This document shows, one piece after another, positions 1-7,820 of a stretch of DNA of 64,000 nucleotides (position 1 is its first letter; each line of letters opens with the position of its first letter). The notes under the pieces are model-generated. The model made no database searches, was not told the DNA's origin, and saw only the letters and a program-made list of their open reading frames with translations. The position numbers and the translations under genes were made by a program. Origin of the DNA: Haloferula luteola (lineage in GTDB: Bacteria > Verrucomicrobiota > Verrucomicrobiia > Verrucomicrobiales > Akkermansiaceae); contig NZ_JACHFD010000012.1 in assembly GCF_014201715.1 (NCBI RefSeq), positions 1 to 64,000 on the forward strand, read 5' to 3'.

Positions 1-1097
1 ACATTCCGAGCTACGATGCGAATGGCAACATCCTCGCTTGGACGGATGGCAGCGGGACGGTGGTGCAGCGGATGGACTACGATCCCTTTGGAAACACGGT
101 GATGGTTGAGAAACTCGCCCCAGCGTCTACCACCAAACTACCAAGCATCGGATTTTCGACGAAATATCAGGATGAGGAGACGGGTCTTTACTACTACGGC
201 TACAGATACTATGACCCGGTGACAGGCAGGTCGCCATCAAGGGATCCGATTGAGGAAGAAGGCGGGGTGAACCTTTATGGGTTCGTGGGGAATGATGGGA
301 TGAATAGATTTGATCGACTTGGCCTGCAAACTAATTGGGCTTGGCATGCCAATATGCCATTGTATCCTTCCGCTCCGGAACCTCCTGCTTCGGTTCTCGC
401 CCAGCGCGATATTAATAGTTATTCCAAGGCATTTTCCGGCACGTTAGTAGGGGAAGTTGCCGGAATTAATTTTGCCTTGGCTAAACTTGAAGGCAGGGTC
501 TCTCAGGCTCGATATATTCATTGCGGTATTCTTGCGTTAGGATATGCAACGGCTAACCCGAGTGCTGCTGCGTTAGATTCTAGTGGAACAAAGAAATTGT
601 ATATACGACCAAGTGCAGCAAAGAGTTTAATTCTTCATGAATTAGTGCATGCGCATAATGATGCGACCGGCATGGCAATAGCTAATTCGCTTATGGGCGA
701 GGGGATGGCTTATTTGCTGGCATCTAATATGGATATGCTGGATATATATCTAGTAAAACTTGAAAAGGCAATTACGGAGGGCGTTGAGGAAGATGTAATG
801 AGGAATGCTGTAGCATGGTCGTATTTCTGGGAAAGTCGCGAAACATGGAGCTCAACTGGTTGGGACGACACTGTAGTGTCGGGTACCATATTTCCAAAAT
901 CATCTTCTGATTTCACGAACCTGAAAGTGTCATTAAGGATTAATTTTTCATGTCAACCCTTAGCGGATGCATTCAATAGAATCCTCGAACTTAGAGATGG
1001 TTGCATAAGATTTCAGCGTAATAGTCTGGCTCTTGAGATTGACGGCAACCACAAATTATCATATGACGCAAATATTAAAATTGGAGTTGAATATTAA
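1..1097 (+). CDS. RHS repeat-associated protein, C-terminal part with HEXXH tip domain (5' end outside window)
   Basis: The reading frame is open from the left edge (frame 3), so this is the C-terminal end of a longer protein. A YD-repeat segment (YDANGNILAW, then MDYDPFGN) leads into the classical RHS core end with YYYGYRYYDPVTGR, SRDPI and NLYGFVGND at about 180-300. After the GL that usually closes the core, the sequence changes sharply: the remaining ~260 residues are AT-rich and unlike the rest of the window, as expected for the exchangeable toxin tip of polymorphic RHS proteins. The tip contains HELVHAHN (HEXXH at 636-650), a zinc-metallopeptidase motif, with GEGMAYLL about 20 residues later as a possible source of the third ligand. 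The RHS assignment is firm. Peptidase activity is inferred from the motif alone. It may act as a contact-dependent or secreted toxin, with the ORF at 1110 as a candidate partner. Confidence 0.85.
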   Translation, partial: IPSYDANGNILAWTDGSGTVVQRMDYDPFGNTVMVEKLAPASTTKLPSIGFSTKYQDEETGLYYYGYRYYDPVTGRSPSRDPIEEEGGVNLYGFVGNDGMNRFDRLGLQTNWAWHANMPLYPSAPEPPASVLAQRDINSYSKAFSGTLVGEVAGINFALAKLEGRVSQARYIHCGILALGYATANPSAAALDSSGTKKLYIRPSAAKSLILHELVHAHNDATGMAIANSLMGEGMAYLLASNMDMLDIYLVKLEKAITEGVEEDVMRNAVAWSYFWESRETWSSTGWDDTVVSGTIFPKSSSDFTNLKVSLRINFSCQPLADAFNRILELRDGCIRFQRNSLALEIDGNHKLSYDANIKIGVEY

Positions 1098-1109
1098 ATT
1101 TCGGAAAAG

Positions 1110-1433
1110 ATGAGATTTCTGGTTTTTGCTACATGCTCATTTTCATGTTTGTCATGTAGTGATAAGGAGGAGGTTAGGGTGAATAGACGTCTGAATCTTC
1201 AAGTAGCAGAAGCTAAGTTGAAAATGATGGCGCTAGATAATCGTTCCGCTATTTTGGAGATCCCCGAAAATGGTATTCGGTTAGGTGATATGGTGTCCCC
1301 TGTTAATGGGGATAGTGATTATTCTGTCGATGGTTCTGATGATTTTTGGGTTATTCGTCGAGGGCATGTGCTGCTCGTGACTCCGGATAAAGAAACGGTT
1401 AGTGAGATCATTTTAATCGATGTGTCAAAGTGA
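1110..1433 (+). CDS. Small AT-rich protein downstream of RHS tip; candidate immunity protein
   Basis: This 107-residue protein is not recognised. It starts 12 bp after the RHS stop in the same AT-rich block, which supports co-transfer with the tip. The N-terminus is short, hydrophobic and Cys-rich (MRFLVFATCSFSCLSCSD) and could be a signal or degenerate lipoprotein sequence: C16 is preceded by C-L-S, not a proper lipobox. The rest is a small mixed-composition domain with no motif I can name. RHS and other polymorphic toxins are usually followed directly by an immunity gene, so that role is inferred from position only. It could also be a decayed fragment. Confidence 0.55.
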   Translation: MRFLVFATCSFSCLSCSDKEEVRVNRRLNLQVAEAKLKMMALDNRSAILEIPENGIRLGDMVSPVNGDSDYSVDGSDDFWVIRRGHVLLVTPDKETVSEIILIDVSK

Positions 1434-1531
1434 GGCTGATCAACGGCGGATCGGAGTAGAAAACCTTGGCCGTTAACATCTCCAAACGTAGGCGATCCGC
1501 GTGAGTGAAAGAAAATGCCTGTCAAAGGGGT

Positions 1532-1549
1532 CAGTGCCGAATGGCACTG
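1532..1549. repeat. Perfect 7-bp hairpin near the IS remnant's left side
   Basis: CAGTGCC and GGCACTG are separated by GAAT. The hairpin lies about 65 bp upstream of the truncated transposase and downstream of the AT-rich RHS block. It may mark the left end of the insertion sequence or its transcription control region. No matching right end is visible because the element is cut off. Confidence 0.35.
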
Positions 1550-1612
1550 GATTAAGCTCGTTTTCGGCCTCGAGGGTGACGGAAAGCCAGCCGGAGTACG
1601 GTAGTTGGAGTT

Positions 1613-2068
1613 GTGAAGCAACAACCCGTCTTGGCCAACTTTCCGTCGCACGTGTTTGCCACCGCCCGCCGCAGGTTTCAAACCGGCATCCGGCGATTGC
1701 GGGAGTCTCTGGTTGGCGAGCCGCTGAGCGGATACGCCGTGATGTTCGCCGATGTCCTTCCCACCGCCTTTCTCAAGCGCATCGACCCGACCCGGCGCAA
1801 CCGGCATTTCGGCCATCTTCCGGTGTTCTGGGCCTGGCTCGCCCAGATCCTTGAGGGCAATGCTTCCTGCTCGAAGGCCATCGGCTTCATTCAGAGCTGG
1901 TGCCGCACCCAAGGGTTGCCGGCGCCGTCCAGCGACACAGGTTCCTATTGCAGGGCCCGGCTCAGGCTCTCCGACGCATTCCTCGACCAGGTGGCTCGTC
2001 GGGTCGGCGAGACGCTGGCTCGTGGTGAAAGGGATGGCGAACGGCTGCCACCGATTCTAACGATCTGA
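1613..2068 (+). pseudogene. Truncated IS4-family transposase (N-terminal fragment)
   Basis: Begins with GTG and encodes 151 residues matching the N-terminal non-catalytic domain of IS4-type transposases: FLKRIDPTRRNRHF, the PVFWAWLAQIL segment, an ASCSKAI helix and the DTGSYCRARLRL stretch. Full-length relatives are about 400-450 residues with a DDE catalytic core. Here the frame ends shortly after GERDGERLPP, just where the catalytic half should begin, and no continuation appears in the next 200 bp in any frame. It is therefore an inactive relic whose 3' part was deleted, with the break at roughly 2050-2070. It lies between the RHS block and pheT and marks this edge as recombination-prone. 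Confidence 0.8.
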
Positions 2069-2175
2069 GGGACATCCCCAACTTTTCGTCCATACTCAGA
2101 TTCTACCCAGACGGTGGTGCCCCATTTCCATATAACGCCGACGGCCTCTGCAATTCAATCTGACAAGGGATTCTT

Positions 2176-2214
2176 GCGTAGCATTCATACTCTGAAGAGC
2201 CATGAATGCTACGC
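2176..2214. repeat. Perfect 13-bp inverted repeat with 13-nt loop
   Basis: GCGTAGCATTCAT (2176-2188) is the exact reverse complement of 2202-2214. It lies between the IS remnant and the 3' end of pheT. A second CTACGC-type motif follows immediately. It could be a REP-like hairpin, an IS end or a back-up terminator. No T-tract follows on either strand, so a simple intrinsic terminator is unlikely. Confidence 0.5.
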
Positions 2215-2228
2215 TACGCAACTGTCAT

Positions 2229-2247
2229 GAAGGCCCGACGGGGCTTC
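2229..2247 (-). terminator. Weak terminator-like hairpin after pheT
   Basis: Arms GAAGGCCC and GGGGCTTC with a 3-nt loop form an 8-bp stem with one internal mismatch, about 40-57 bp beyond the pheT stop. There is no clear T-run on the minus strand, so termination strength is doubtful. Confidence 0.3.
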
Positions 2248-2285
2248 CGACCACGCTTTCTTTGAAGGATCTCCGGCTCGGATGT

Positions 2286-4661
2286 TTAGCGGAACTGGAT
2301 CGGCAGAGCTTTTTTGAGGTGTTCGAGTACGGCCTGATGGGCGTCGTCGATCTCTTGGGTTTTGAGGGTCCGGTCGCCAGCACGGTAGAGCATGCGATAG
2401 GTGATCGCCTTGCGATCGGCGGCGAGCTTTTCTCCGCTTGGATCGGTGAAGAGGTCGACGCATTCGAAGGAGACGAGGAGTGGCTGCTTCAGTTTGGAGA
2501 AGGCCTTTTCAATCTCGGCATTCGCGAGGGTGACGGGTGCGTCGAGTGAGGCGTCGCGTGAGGAGCCCGGGAATTGCGGGAGGTCGGCGATATCGAGGGA
2601 GACCGCAGAGAGCTTGCGCAGCTTGGCGAGGTCGAGCTCAGCAACGAACAGAGGGGCTGGGGAATCGAGTTGTCGTTGGCGAGAAGGTTGAACCATCGCA
2701 AACGAGCCGATGTTTTGTCCGGCCGCTTGGATGTCGGCTCCGAGGGCGTAATGGGGGCGATCGCGTGGGTTGAGCTGGACGTCGACGCCTGGAACCAGTG
2801 CTTGAACGATGGCCTTGAGGTCGAAGAGATCGATCTTCGATGGCTTTTGTGACCAGGCGGCGGGATAGCGTTGGCCGGAGATCAAGAGGGCGAGGCTTTC
2901 GGATTCCATGTCCTTGGCCTTGCCTCCGCCAGCATTGCGGAAGAAGCGACCCATCTCGAACAGGCGGAGGCTTTCCGCGCCTTGGCGGAGATTGCGCTGA
3001 GCAGAGGCGATGAGGCCGGGGACGAGGCTGGGCCGGAGCACGGCGTGATCTTCGCTGAGAGGCAGCGAAACTCGGATGGTGTCGCCGTCTTGAAGGGGCT
3101 TCAATGGCAAGGCATCGGCGAGTTGAGTGTCGGAAATCAGCTTGATGGTCTGGCATTCATGGAAGCCGAGGCCAGCGAGACGTTGCCGCAATTTCATGTC
3201 GGCGTCGTAGTCGTGATCCACCGAGCTCGAGGGAACGAAGGTGCCTTGCAAGCGGGACGGTACGGCATCGAGGCCTTTGACGCGGACAATTTCTTCGACG
3301 AGGTCGATGTGCCGTTGGAGGTCGGCGCGGAATGCGGGGACCTGCCATGTTCCATCTGAAGTCTTGGTCAGGCCGAGTCGTTCCAGAATGGTGGCGGCTT
3401 CAGCGTGGGAGATGGAAGCGCCGGTGAGTTGGTCGAGCCGGGCGAGATCGAGAGCGACAGGCCGGGTGAGCTGAGGGGCTTCACCCGCGGCGGTGGTTTC
3501 CCCGACGACGGTGCCACCTGCGAGCTCCGAGATCCATTGGATGGCGAGGGCGGCGGCAGGGAGGACGCCCTCAGGATTCGCGCCGCGCTCAAAGCGATAG
3601 GAGGAATCCGAGGAGAGGGCGAGACGGCGGGAGCTGCGGCGGATGCGAGAGGGGGTGAAGTATGCCGATTCTAGGAGCAAATCGGTGGTCGATGTGGTGA
3701 CTCCACTGTGTTCGCCTCCCATGATGCCTCCCAGAGCGAGGGCGGACCCAGCGGTGTCGGAGATCAGGCAGTCGTCAGGGGTGAGGGAGTAGCTCTCGCC
3801 ATCCAGCGCAAGGAAGCTTTCGCCCTCGGTGGCTTGGCGGACCACGATGCTGCCGGAAACCTTGGCGGCGTCGAAGGCGTGGAGCGGATGGCCGAGCTCG
3901 TGCAGGACGAAATTGGTGATGTCGACGACGTTGTTGATGGGGCGCAATCCGATGGCTTCGAGGCGTTGCTTGAGCCATGCGGGGCTCTCAGTGACGGTGA
4001 CTCCGGAAATGCGTGTGAGGGTGTAAAAGGGGCAAGCTTCAGGGGCATCGATCCGGACGGCGTCTCCGGTGGCGGTGGCAAGGTCGGGCAGATCGAGTGC
4101 GTGGAAGGGCACTTCGAGCAGGGTCGCCATTTCTCGGGCCATGCCGTAGTGGCTGAGGAGATCGGGCCGGTTTGGGGTGACTTCGACTTCGAGGAGGACG
4201 TCACTTTCGAACAGGTCCTTGACCGGCCTGCCGATTTCGGCATCGGCGGGGAGGATCATGAGGCCGTCTTCGGCATCGATCAGACCAATCTCGGAGGCGG
4301 CGGCGAGCATTCCCTTCGATTCCACGCCACGCATTTTGGTTTCCCCAATGACGAATCCACCGAGGTCTGCGCCAGGGAGGCAGCAGGGAACTTTGTCGCC
4401 GACTTTGTAATTTTTGGCACCGCACACGATCTGGCGAAGCACCCCTTCGCCGGCATCGACTTGAGTGACCTTGAGCTTGTCGGCGTTCGGGTGGGGAACG
4501 GCTTCTTTGATTTGGGCGACGACGATCCGATCTGACGGGACCCCCTTGATCTCGATGCCTTCGACTTCGACGCCGGCGAAGGTCAGGAGCTTATCGAGTT
4601 CGTCGGGCGCCTTGCCCTTGAGGTCGACGTGGGTGGCGAGCCAATTGAGAGAGACGTTCAT
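2286..4661 (-). CDS. pheT: Phenylalanine--tRNA ligase beta subunit
   Basis: 791 residues, the usual size for bacterial PheT, which pairs with PheS in an alpha2-beta2 enzyme charging tRNA-Phe. The domains appear in the expected order: an N-terminal EMAP-type tRNA-binding fold (VAQIKEAVPHPNADKLKV at about 48-65), the B3/B4 editing region (about 200-370, with NNVVDITNFV and ELGHPLHAFD), the B5 region, the catalytic-like core (SSYRFERGANPEG, IVRVKGLDAVPS) and a C-terminal anticodon-binding FDX-ACB domain ending in PIQFR. Same strand and order as pheS, but separated from it by 265 bp in which I see no gene. That is wider than the usual close pheS-pheT linkage. Confidence 0.97.
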   Translation of the reverse strand: MNVSLNWLATHVDLKGKAPDELDKLLTFAGVEVEGIEIKGVPSDRIVVAQIKEAVPHPNADKLKVTQVDAGEGVLRQIVCGAKNYKVGDKVPCCLPGADLGGFVIGETKMRGVESKGMLAAASEIGLIDAEDGLMILPADAEIGRPVKDLFESDVLLEVEVTPNRPDLLSHYGMAREMATLLEVPFHALDLPDLATATGDAVRIDAPEACPFYTLTRISGVTVTESPAWLKQRLEAIGLRPINNVVDITNFVLHELGHPLHAFDAAKVSGSIVVRQATEGESFLALDGESYSLTPDDCLISDTAGSALALGGIMGGEHSGVTTSTTDLLLESAYFTPSRIRRSSRRLALSSDSSYRFERGANPEGVLPAAALAIQWISELAGGTVVGETTAAGEAPQLTRPVALDLARLDQLTGASISHAEAATILERLGLTKTSDGTWQVPAFRADLQRHIDLVEEIVRVKGLDAVPSRLQGTFVPSSSVDHDYDADMKLRQRLAGLGFHECQTIKLISDTQLADALPLKPLQDGDTIRVSLPLSEDHAVLRPSLVPGLIASAQRNLRQGAESLRLFEMGRFFRNAGGGKAKDMESESLALLISGQRYPAAWSQKPSKIDLFDLKAIVQALVPGVDVQLNPRDRPHYALGADIQAAGQNIGSFAMVQPSRQRQLDSPAPLFVAELDLAKLRKLSAVSLDIADLPQFPGSSRDASLDAPVTLANAEIEKAFSKLKQPLLVSFECVDLFTDPSGEKLAADRKAITYRMLYRAGDRTLKTQEIDDAHQAVLEHLKKALPIQFR

Positions 4662-4926
4662 GGGATGATAGAGTTCACCGCGAAGGAGCAGATTTCGCTA
4701 GATTGAAGGAAGCGGTTTGGAAAGTGGGATCGGGCGGTGGATGCCCAGTGGGGTCATCGTTCGGTAGCAATGGACGAGGGACCCAAGAGATCGGCGGGAC
4801 GGGTTGAGGCAGGGAGCGAGCGGGTGGTGAGGAGTGGGTGGCCGTGGTGCCGTGGGTGGGTCGTCAACGAATCGAGCCCATGTTCTCATGGGGGGAGTCC
4901 TTGGGAGGTGTTGGTTGCGGATGGCC

Positions 4927-5943
4927 TCAGGCAAACTGCCGGAGGAATCTCACATCATTTTCGATGAGGAGGCGGATGTCTTTGATGCCCCAGCGGATCA
5001 TGGCGAGGCGGTCGAGACCCATTCCGAAGGCGAAGCCGGTGACCTTTTCCGGGGAGAAGGCGTCGTCTTTGCGTCCGGCGTCGATGCTTTCGAAGACAGC
5101 AGGATCCACCATGCCGCAGCCAGCGACTTCGATCCACTTGGGGGCTTGGCCTTTGGCGTGGAGTTTGACGTCGATTTCGAAGCTGGGCTCGGTGAAGGGG
5201 AAGAAGTGGGGGCGGAAACGAACTTCTGTTTCGGAGCCGAACATTTCGCGGAAGAAGTATTCGAGGGTGCCCTTGAGGTCGCCTAGGGAGACGTCCCGAT
5301 CGACATAGAGGCCCTCAAGTTGATTGAAAACAGAGAGGTGGGTGGCGTCGATTTCGTCGCGTCGATAGGCGGAGCCGGGAGCGATGATGCGAATAGGCGG
5401 CGCTTGGTTCTCCATGGTGCGGATTTGCACGCTGGAGGTGTGGGTGCGGAGCAATTTACCGGAGTCGAAGTAGAAAGTGTCCTTCTCGTTTCGGGCGGGG
5501 TGATCGGCTGGGGTGTTGAGGGCGTCGAAGCAGTGGAATTCGTCTTCGATTTCGGGGCCATCGGCGAGGGCGAAGCCCATCCGTCGCAGGACTTCCAATG
5601 CCTGATGGCGGATGAGGGTCAGTGGGTGGAGGGAGCCGTGGTGGACGGGGCGGGCAGGGAGCGTGGCATCGATCCCAGCAAGGGCCTGCGCATCGGCGGC
5701 ATCCTGGAGGGCGGATTGCTTCGTCTCCAGCGCGGCGGTGATGGCGCTTCGGGAGGCATTGAGGAGCTGGCCGATTTCGGCTTTTTGCTCCTTGGGCACA
5801 TCGCGCATGCCGGCGGAGACTTCGGTCAGGGTCCCTTTTTTCCCAAGGATGCCGACGCGGGCTTCCTCAAGGGTGCGGGCGTCGTCGGCGGCGGCGATGC
5901 GGGCGAGGGCTTCGGCCTGGATGGCGTCGATCTTTTCCTTCAT
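4927..5943 (-). CDS. pheS: Phenylalanine--tRNA ligase alpha subunit
   Basis: 338 residues when started at the ATG at 5943 (MKEKIDAIQ...). The frame stays open further upstream, but that extension is Arg/Pro-rich non-coding-like sequence and would overlap the end of the nitric oxide synthase gene, so I reject it. The N-terminal coiled-coil tRNA-binding arm is followed by the class II catalytic core: motif 2 region (FNQLEGLYVDRD, then FRPHFFPFTEPSFEID) and motif 3 (GFAFGMGLDRLAMIRWG). The C-terminus IENDVRFLRQF is typical. It is the catalytic partner of PheT and lies downstream of the ribosomal gene rplT, as in many bacteria, but with a foreign gene in between. Confidence 0.97.
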   Translation of the reverse strand: MKEKIDAIQAEALARIAAADDARTLEEARVGILGKKGTLTEVSAGMRDVPKEQKAEIGQLLNASRSAITAALETKQSALQDAADAQALAGIDATLPARPVHHGSLHPLTLIRHQALEVLRRMGFALADGPEIEDEFHCFDALNTPADHPARNEKDTFYFDSGKLLRTHTSSVQIRTMENQAPPIRIIAPGSAYRRDEIDATHLSVFNQLEGLYVDRDVSLGDLKGTLEYFFREMFGSETEVRFRPHFFPFTEPSFEIDVKLHAKGQAPKWIEVAGCGMVDPAVFESIDAGRKDDAFSPEKVTGFAFGMGLDRLAMIRWGIKDIRLLIENDVRFLRQFA

Positions 5944-6035
5944 GGCAATGCGGGCGGAGGGGATAGCGAGAAGCGGCCGGGAGGTCAAAGCCCGGTTGCG
6001 GGTGTTTGGTGCGGGTGGAGAATGGGGCGGAGTGT

Positions 6036-7001
6036 CTACCAAGCAGAGGATTGGGGGACGAATGCGGGTGCGTCGGGTATGGGGGCGTCGTAGTAGCGGT
6101 GAAAGACGGGGCAGGCGGAGCCGGACATGGGGGGGACGAGCCAGGACCAATCGCCAGGCACCGAGCGACCGCAGGATTCCTCATTTTTGAGGTGCTGCAT
6201 GAATTGGGCTGAGGCGGTGTGGTGATCGACGATGGCGACACCTGCTTCGCGGAAGGAGTGAAGGACGGCGGTATTGAGTTCGACGAGTGCGCGATCTTTC
6301 CACAGCATGCGACGGGCAGAGCGGTCGAGGCCCATGCGTTCGGCGATGACGGGGAGAAGGTTGTAGCGATTGACATCGCCGAGATTTCGCGAGCCGATCT
6401 CGGTGCCCATGTAATAGCCCGAAAAGGGGGCGGCGGTGAAGCGGTGGCCGTGGCCGACGAGAGCCTGATCGGAGATGACTGGGAGGGCGTGCCACTTGAG
6501 CCTGAGGTCGGCGAACCAGGGGAGTTCCGGATGGGTCAGTGGAACTTCGAGTGCGGCGTCGGCCGGGATGTCGAAGAGCTGTGGGGAGTGCCCCGGGGCA
6601 TCGATGACGAGGGGAAGGAGATCGAAGGCGCTGCGTTGTCGTGGGGGCTGCCAACCCATTTCGAGCACGCGCTGGGTGAAGGCCACTTGAGCGGGGTCCC
6701 CAAGAATGGTGGCGTCGCGGGCGAGGTATCCGGCGTAGCGCAGAAGTTGATGGTTCCAAATGCGGATGCCGCGGGCGCCTTCGGGAGTGGCGGCGAAGAG
6801 AGTGATGGTCGATCGGATGCGGCCGCCGTTGGTGGCGTAGCGGAGGTGTTCGATGCAGGCTTCGAAGATTTCAGGGGGAGTGATGGCGCTGCGCGCATCG
6901 AGGACTTCGAGGGTATTCCAGAACAGACGACCAATGCAGCGCGGGTGGTTGCGCCAAGCTTCGCGGGCGAGCTGGGTGAGGGAGTCGAGGTCGGTCGTCA
7001 T
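6036..7001 (-). CDS. nos: Bacterial nitric oxide synthase, oxygenase domain only
   Basis: 321 residues, clearly the heme-thiolate NOS oxygenase family that oxidises L-arginine via N-hydroxyarginine to citrulline and NO. The diagnostic blocks are all present: AWRNHPRCIGRLFWN with the proximal heme ligand C22; the arginine-binding stretch PFSGYYMGTEIGSRN with the substrate-binding Glu at E201; NRYNLLPVIAERMGLD; HHTASAQFMQH; and the pterin/dimer-interface block GDWSWLVPPMSGSACPVFH. An in-frame stop 10 bases upstream fixes the start, giving a very short N-terminus (15 residues before the WRN motif) compared with about 360 residues in Bacillus NOS. There is no reductase domain or linked reductase, so electrons must come from a general flavoprotein or ferredoxin system. 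It lies 71 bp after rplT and 92 bp before pheS. Confidence 0.95.
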   Translation of the reverse strand: MTTDLDSLTQLAREAWRNHPRCIGRLFWNTLEVLDARSAITPPEIFEACIEHLRYATNGGRIRSTITLFAATPEGARGIRIWNHQLLRYAGYLARDATILGDPAQVAFTQRVLEMGWQPPRQRSAFDLLPLVIDAPGHSPQLFDIPADAALEVPLTHPELPWFADLRLKWHALPVISDQALVGHGHRFTAAPFSGYYMGTEIGSRNLGDVNRYNLLPVIAERMGLDRSARRMLWKDRALVELNTAVLHSFREAGVAIVDHHTASAQFMQHLKNEESCGRSVPGDWSWLVPPMSGSACPVFHRYYDAPIPDAPAFVPQSSAW

Positions 7002-7015
7002 GGAAGGGAGTCACG

Positions 7016-7049
7016 AAAAAACGCCGCCCGGAATTCCGGACGGCGTTTT
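7016..7049 (-). terminator. Strong intrinsic terminator between rplT and the NOS gene
   Basis: On the minus strand an almost perfect hairpin (ACGCCGTCCGG, AATT turn, CCGGGCGGCGT) is followed by a run of six T; an A-run on the other side makes it bidirectional. It lies 24 bp past the rplT stop and 14 bp before the NOS start codon, so rplT transcripts should mostly end before NOS. Confidence 0.85.
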
Positions 7050-7072
7050 GGGAATCGGAGACCGGTGACCGA

Positions 7073-7447
7073 TCAGGCGGCGGCACCCTTGTTTTCAAGG
7101 GCAGCCTTGGCCTGGGCGATGATGGCCGAGAACGCGGCAGCGTCCTGGACAGCCAGGTCAGCGAGGATCTTGCGGTCGGCTTCGATGCCGGCAGCATTGA
7201 GACCTTCGATGAAGCGGGAGTAGGTCAGGCCTTCGTTGCGGACGGCAGCGCTGATGCGCTGGATCCACAGGCGGCGGAACTGGCCTTTCCGCTTTTTGCG
7301 GTCGCGGTATTCGTAGATGTGGGCCTTGCGGACGGCATCCTTGGCGTAGCGATAAAGCTTCGAGCGGAATCCGCGGAAGCCTTTGGCACGCAGGATCACC
7401 CGCTTGCGGCGGGCGCGCGAGGCCGGGCTGTTGGTGGCGCGTGGCAT
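7073..7447 (-). CDS. rplT: 50S ribosomal protein L20
   Basis: 124 residues, standard L20 length. The N-terminus [18 protein letters not shown] and the strongly basic [11 protein letters not shown] and [15 protein letters not shown] segments are the family hallmarks; the basic tail threads into 23S rRNA during early 50S assembly. It follows rpmI in the usual order with a 151-bp spacer, and is followed by an intrinsic terminator at 7016-7049. In many bacteria L20 represses its own operon through an mRNA structure upstream of rpmI. I cannot identify such a structure here. Confidence 0.98.
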   Translation of the reverse strand: MPRATNSPASRARRKRVILRAKGFRGFRSKLYRYAKDAVRKAHIYEYRDRKKRKGQFRRLWIQRISAAVRNEGLTYSRFIEGLNAAGIEADRKILADLAVQDAAAFSAIIAQAKAALENKGAAA

Positions 7448-7598
7448 GGTTGCTTGCTGGTTCGGACAGGCCGTTGGTTGATCTTTCCTCCCGCAGTCTC
7501 GCTTGTCCGGTCAGTATCCCGAGTTCACGGGATCAGGCTGCGATGGAGGCCGTCCGAGGCGCGGACGGGGGCGTGGTTGTGCCGCGTAGGCGTCAGGT

Positions 7599-7808
7599 TC
7601 AGGCGAAGGGAAGGTTTTCCTTCACGTTTTTGATGTCAGCGTCGGAAACGAGCGTCACCTTACCCAGATGGCGCTTGCGCTTGCGGTTCTTGCATTGGAG
7701 CAAGTGCCGCTTGCCTTGTTTGCGACGCAGAACCTTCCCTGAGCCTGTCACCTTAAAACGCTTGGCGACAGCCTTTCGGGTCTTTGCTTTTCCTGCGATC
7801 CGTGGCAT
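7599..7808 (-). CDS. rpmI: 50S ribosomal protein L35
   Basis: 69 residues, very basic, with the L35 pattern MPRIAGKAKTRKAVAKRFKV, then TGSGKVLRRKQGKRHLL. It starts 12 bp after the thiD stop on the same strand, so it is probably co-transcribed with thiD. infC, which in most bacteria precedes rpmI, is not in this neighbourhood. Confidence 0.97.
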   Translation of the reverse strand: MPRIAGKAKTRKAVAKRFKVTGSGKVLRRKQGKRHLLQCKNRKRKRHLGKVTLVSDADIKNVKENLPFA

Positions 7809-7820
7809 GGGGCGGCGAAA

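Noticed and set aside
3708-4535. Plus-strand open frame opposite pheT
   Set aside because: Antisense artefact of pheT.
4662-4926. Small gene between pheS and pheT
   Set aside because: No frame with a plausible start, ribosome-binding site and protein-like composition; treated as a spacer.
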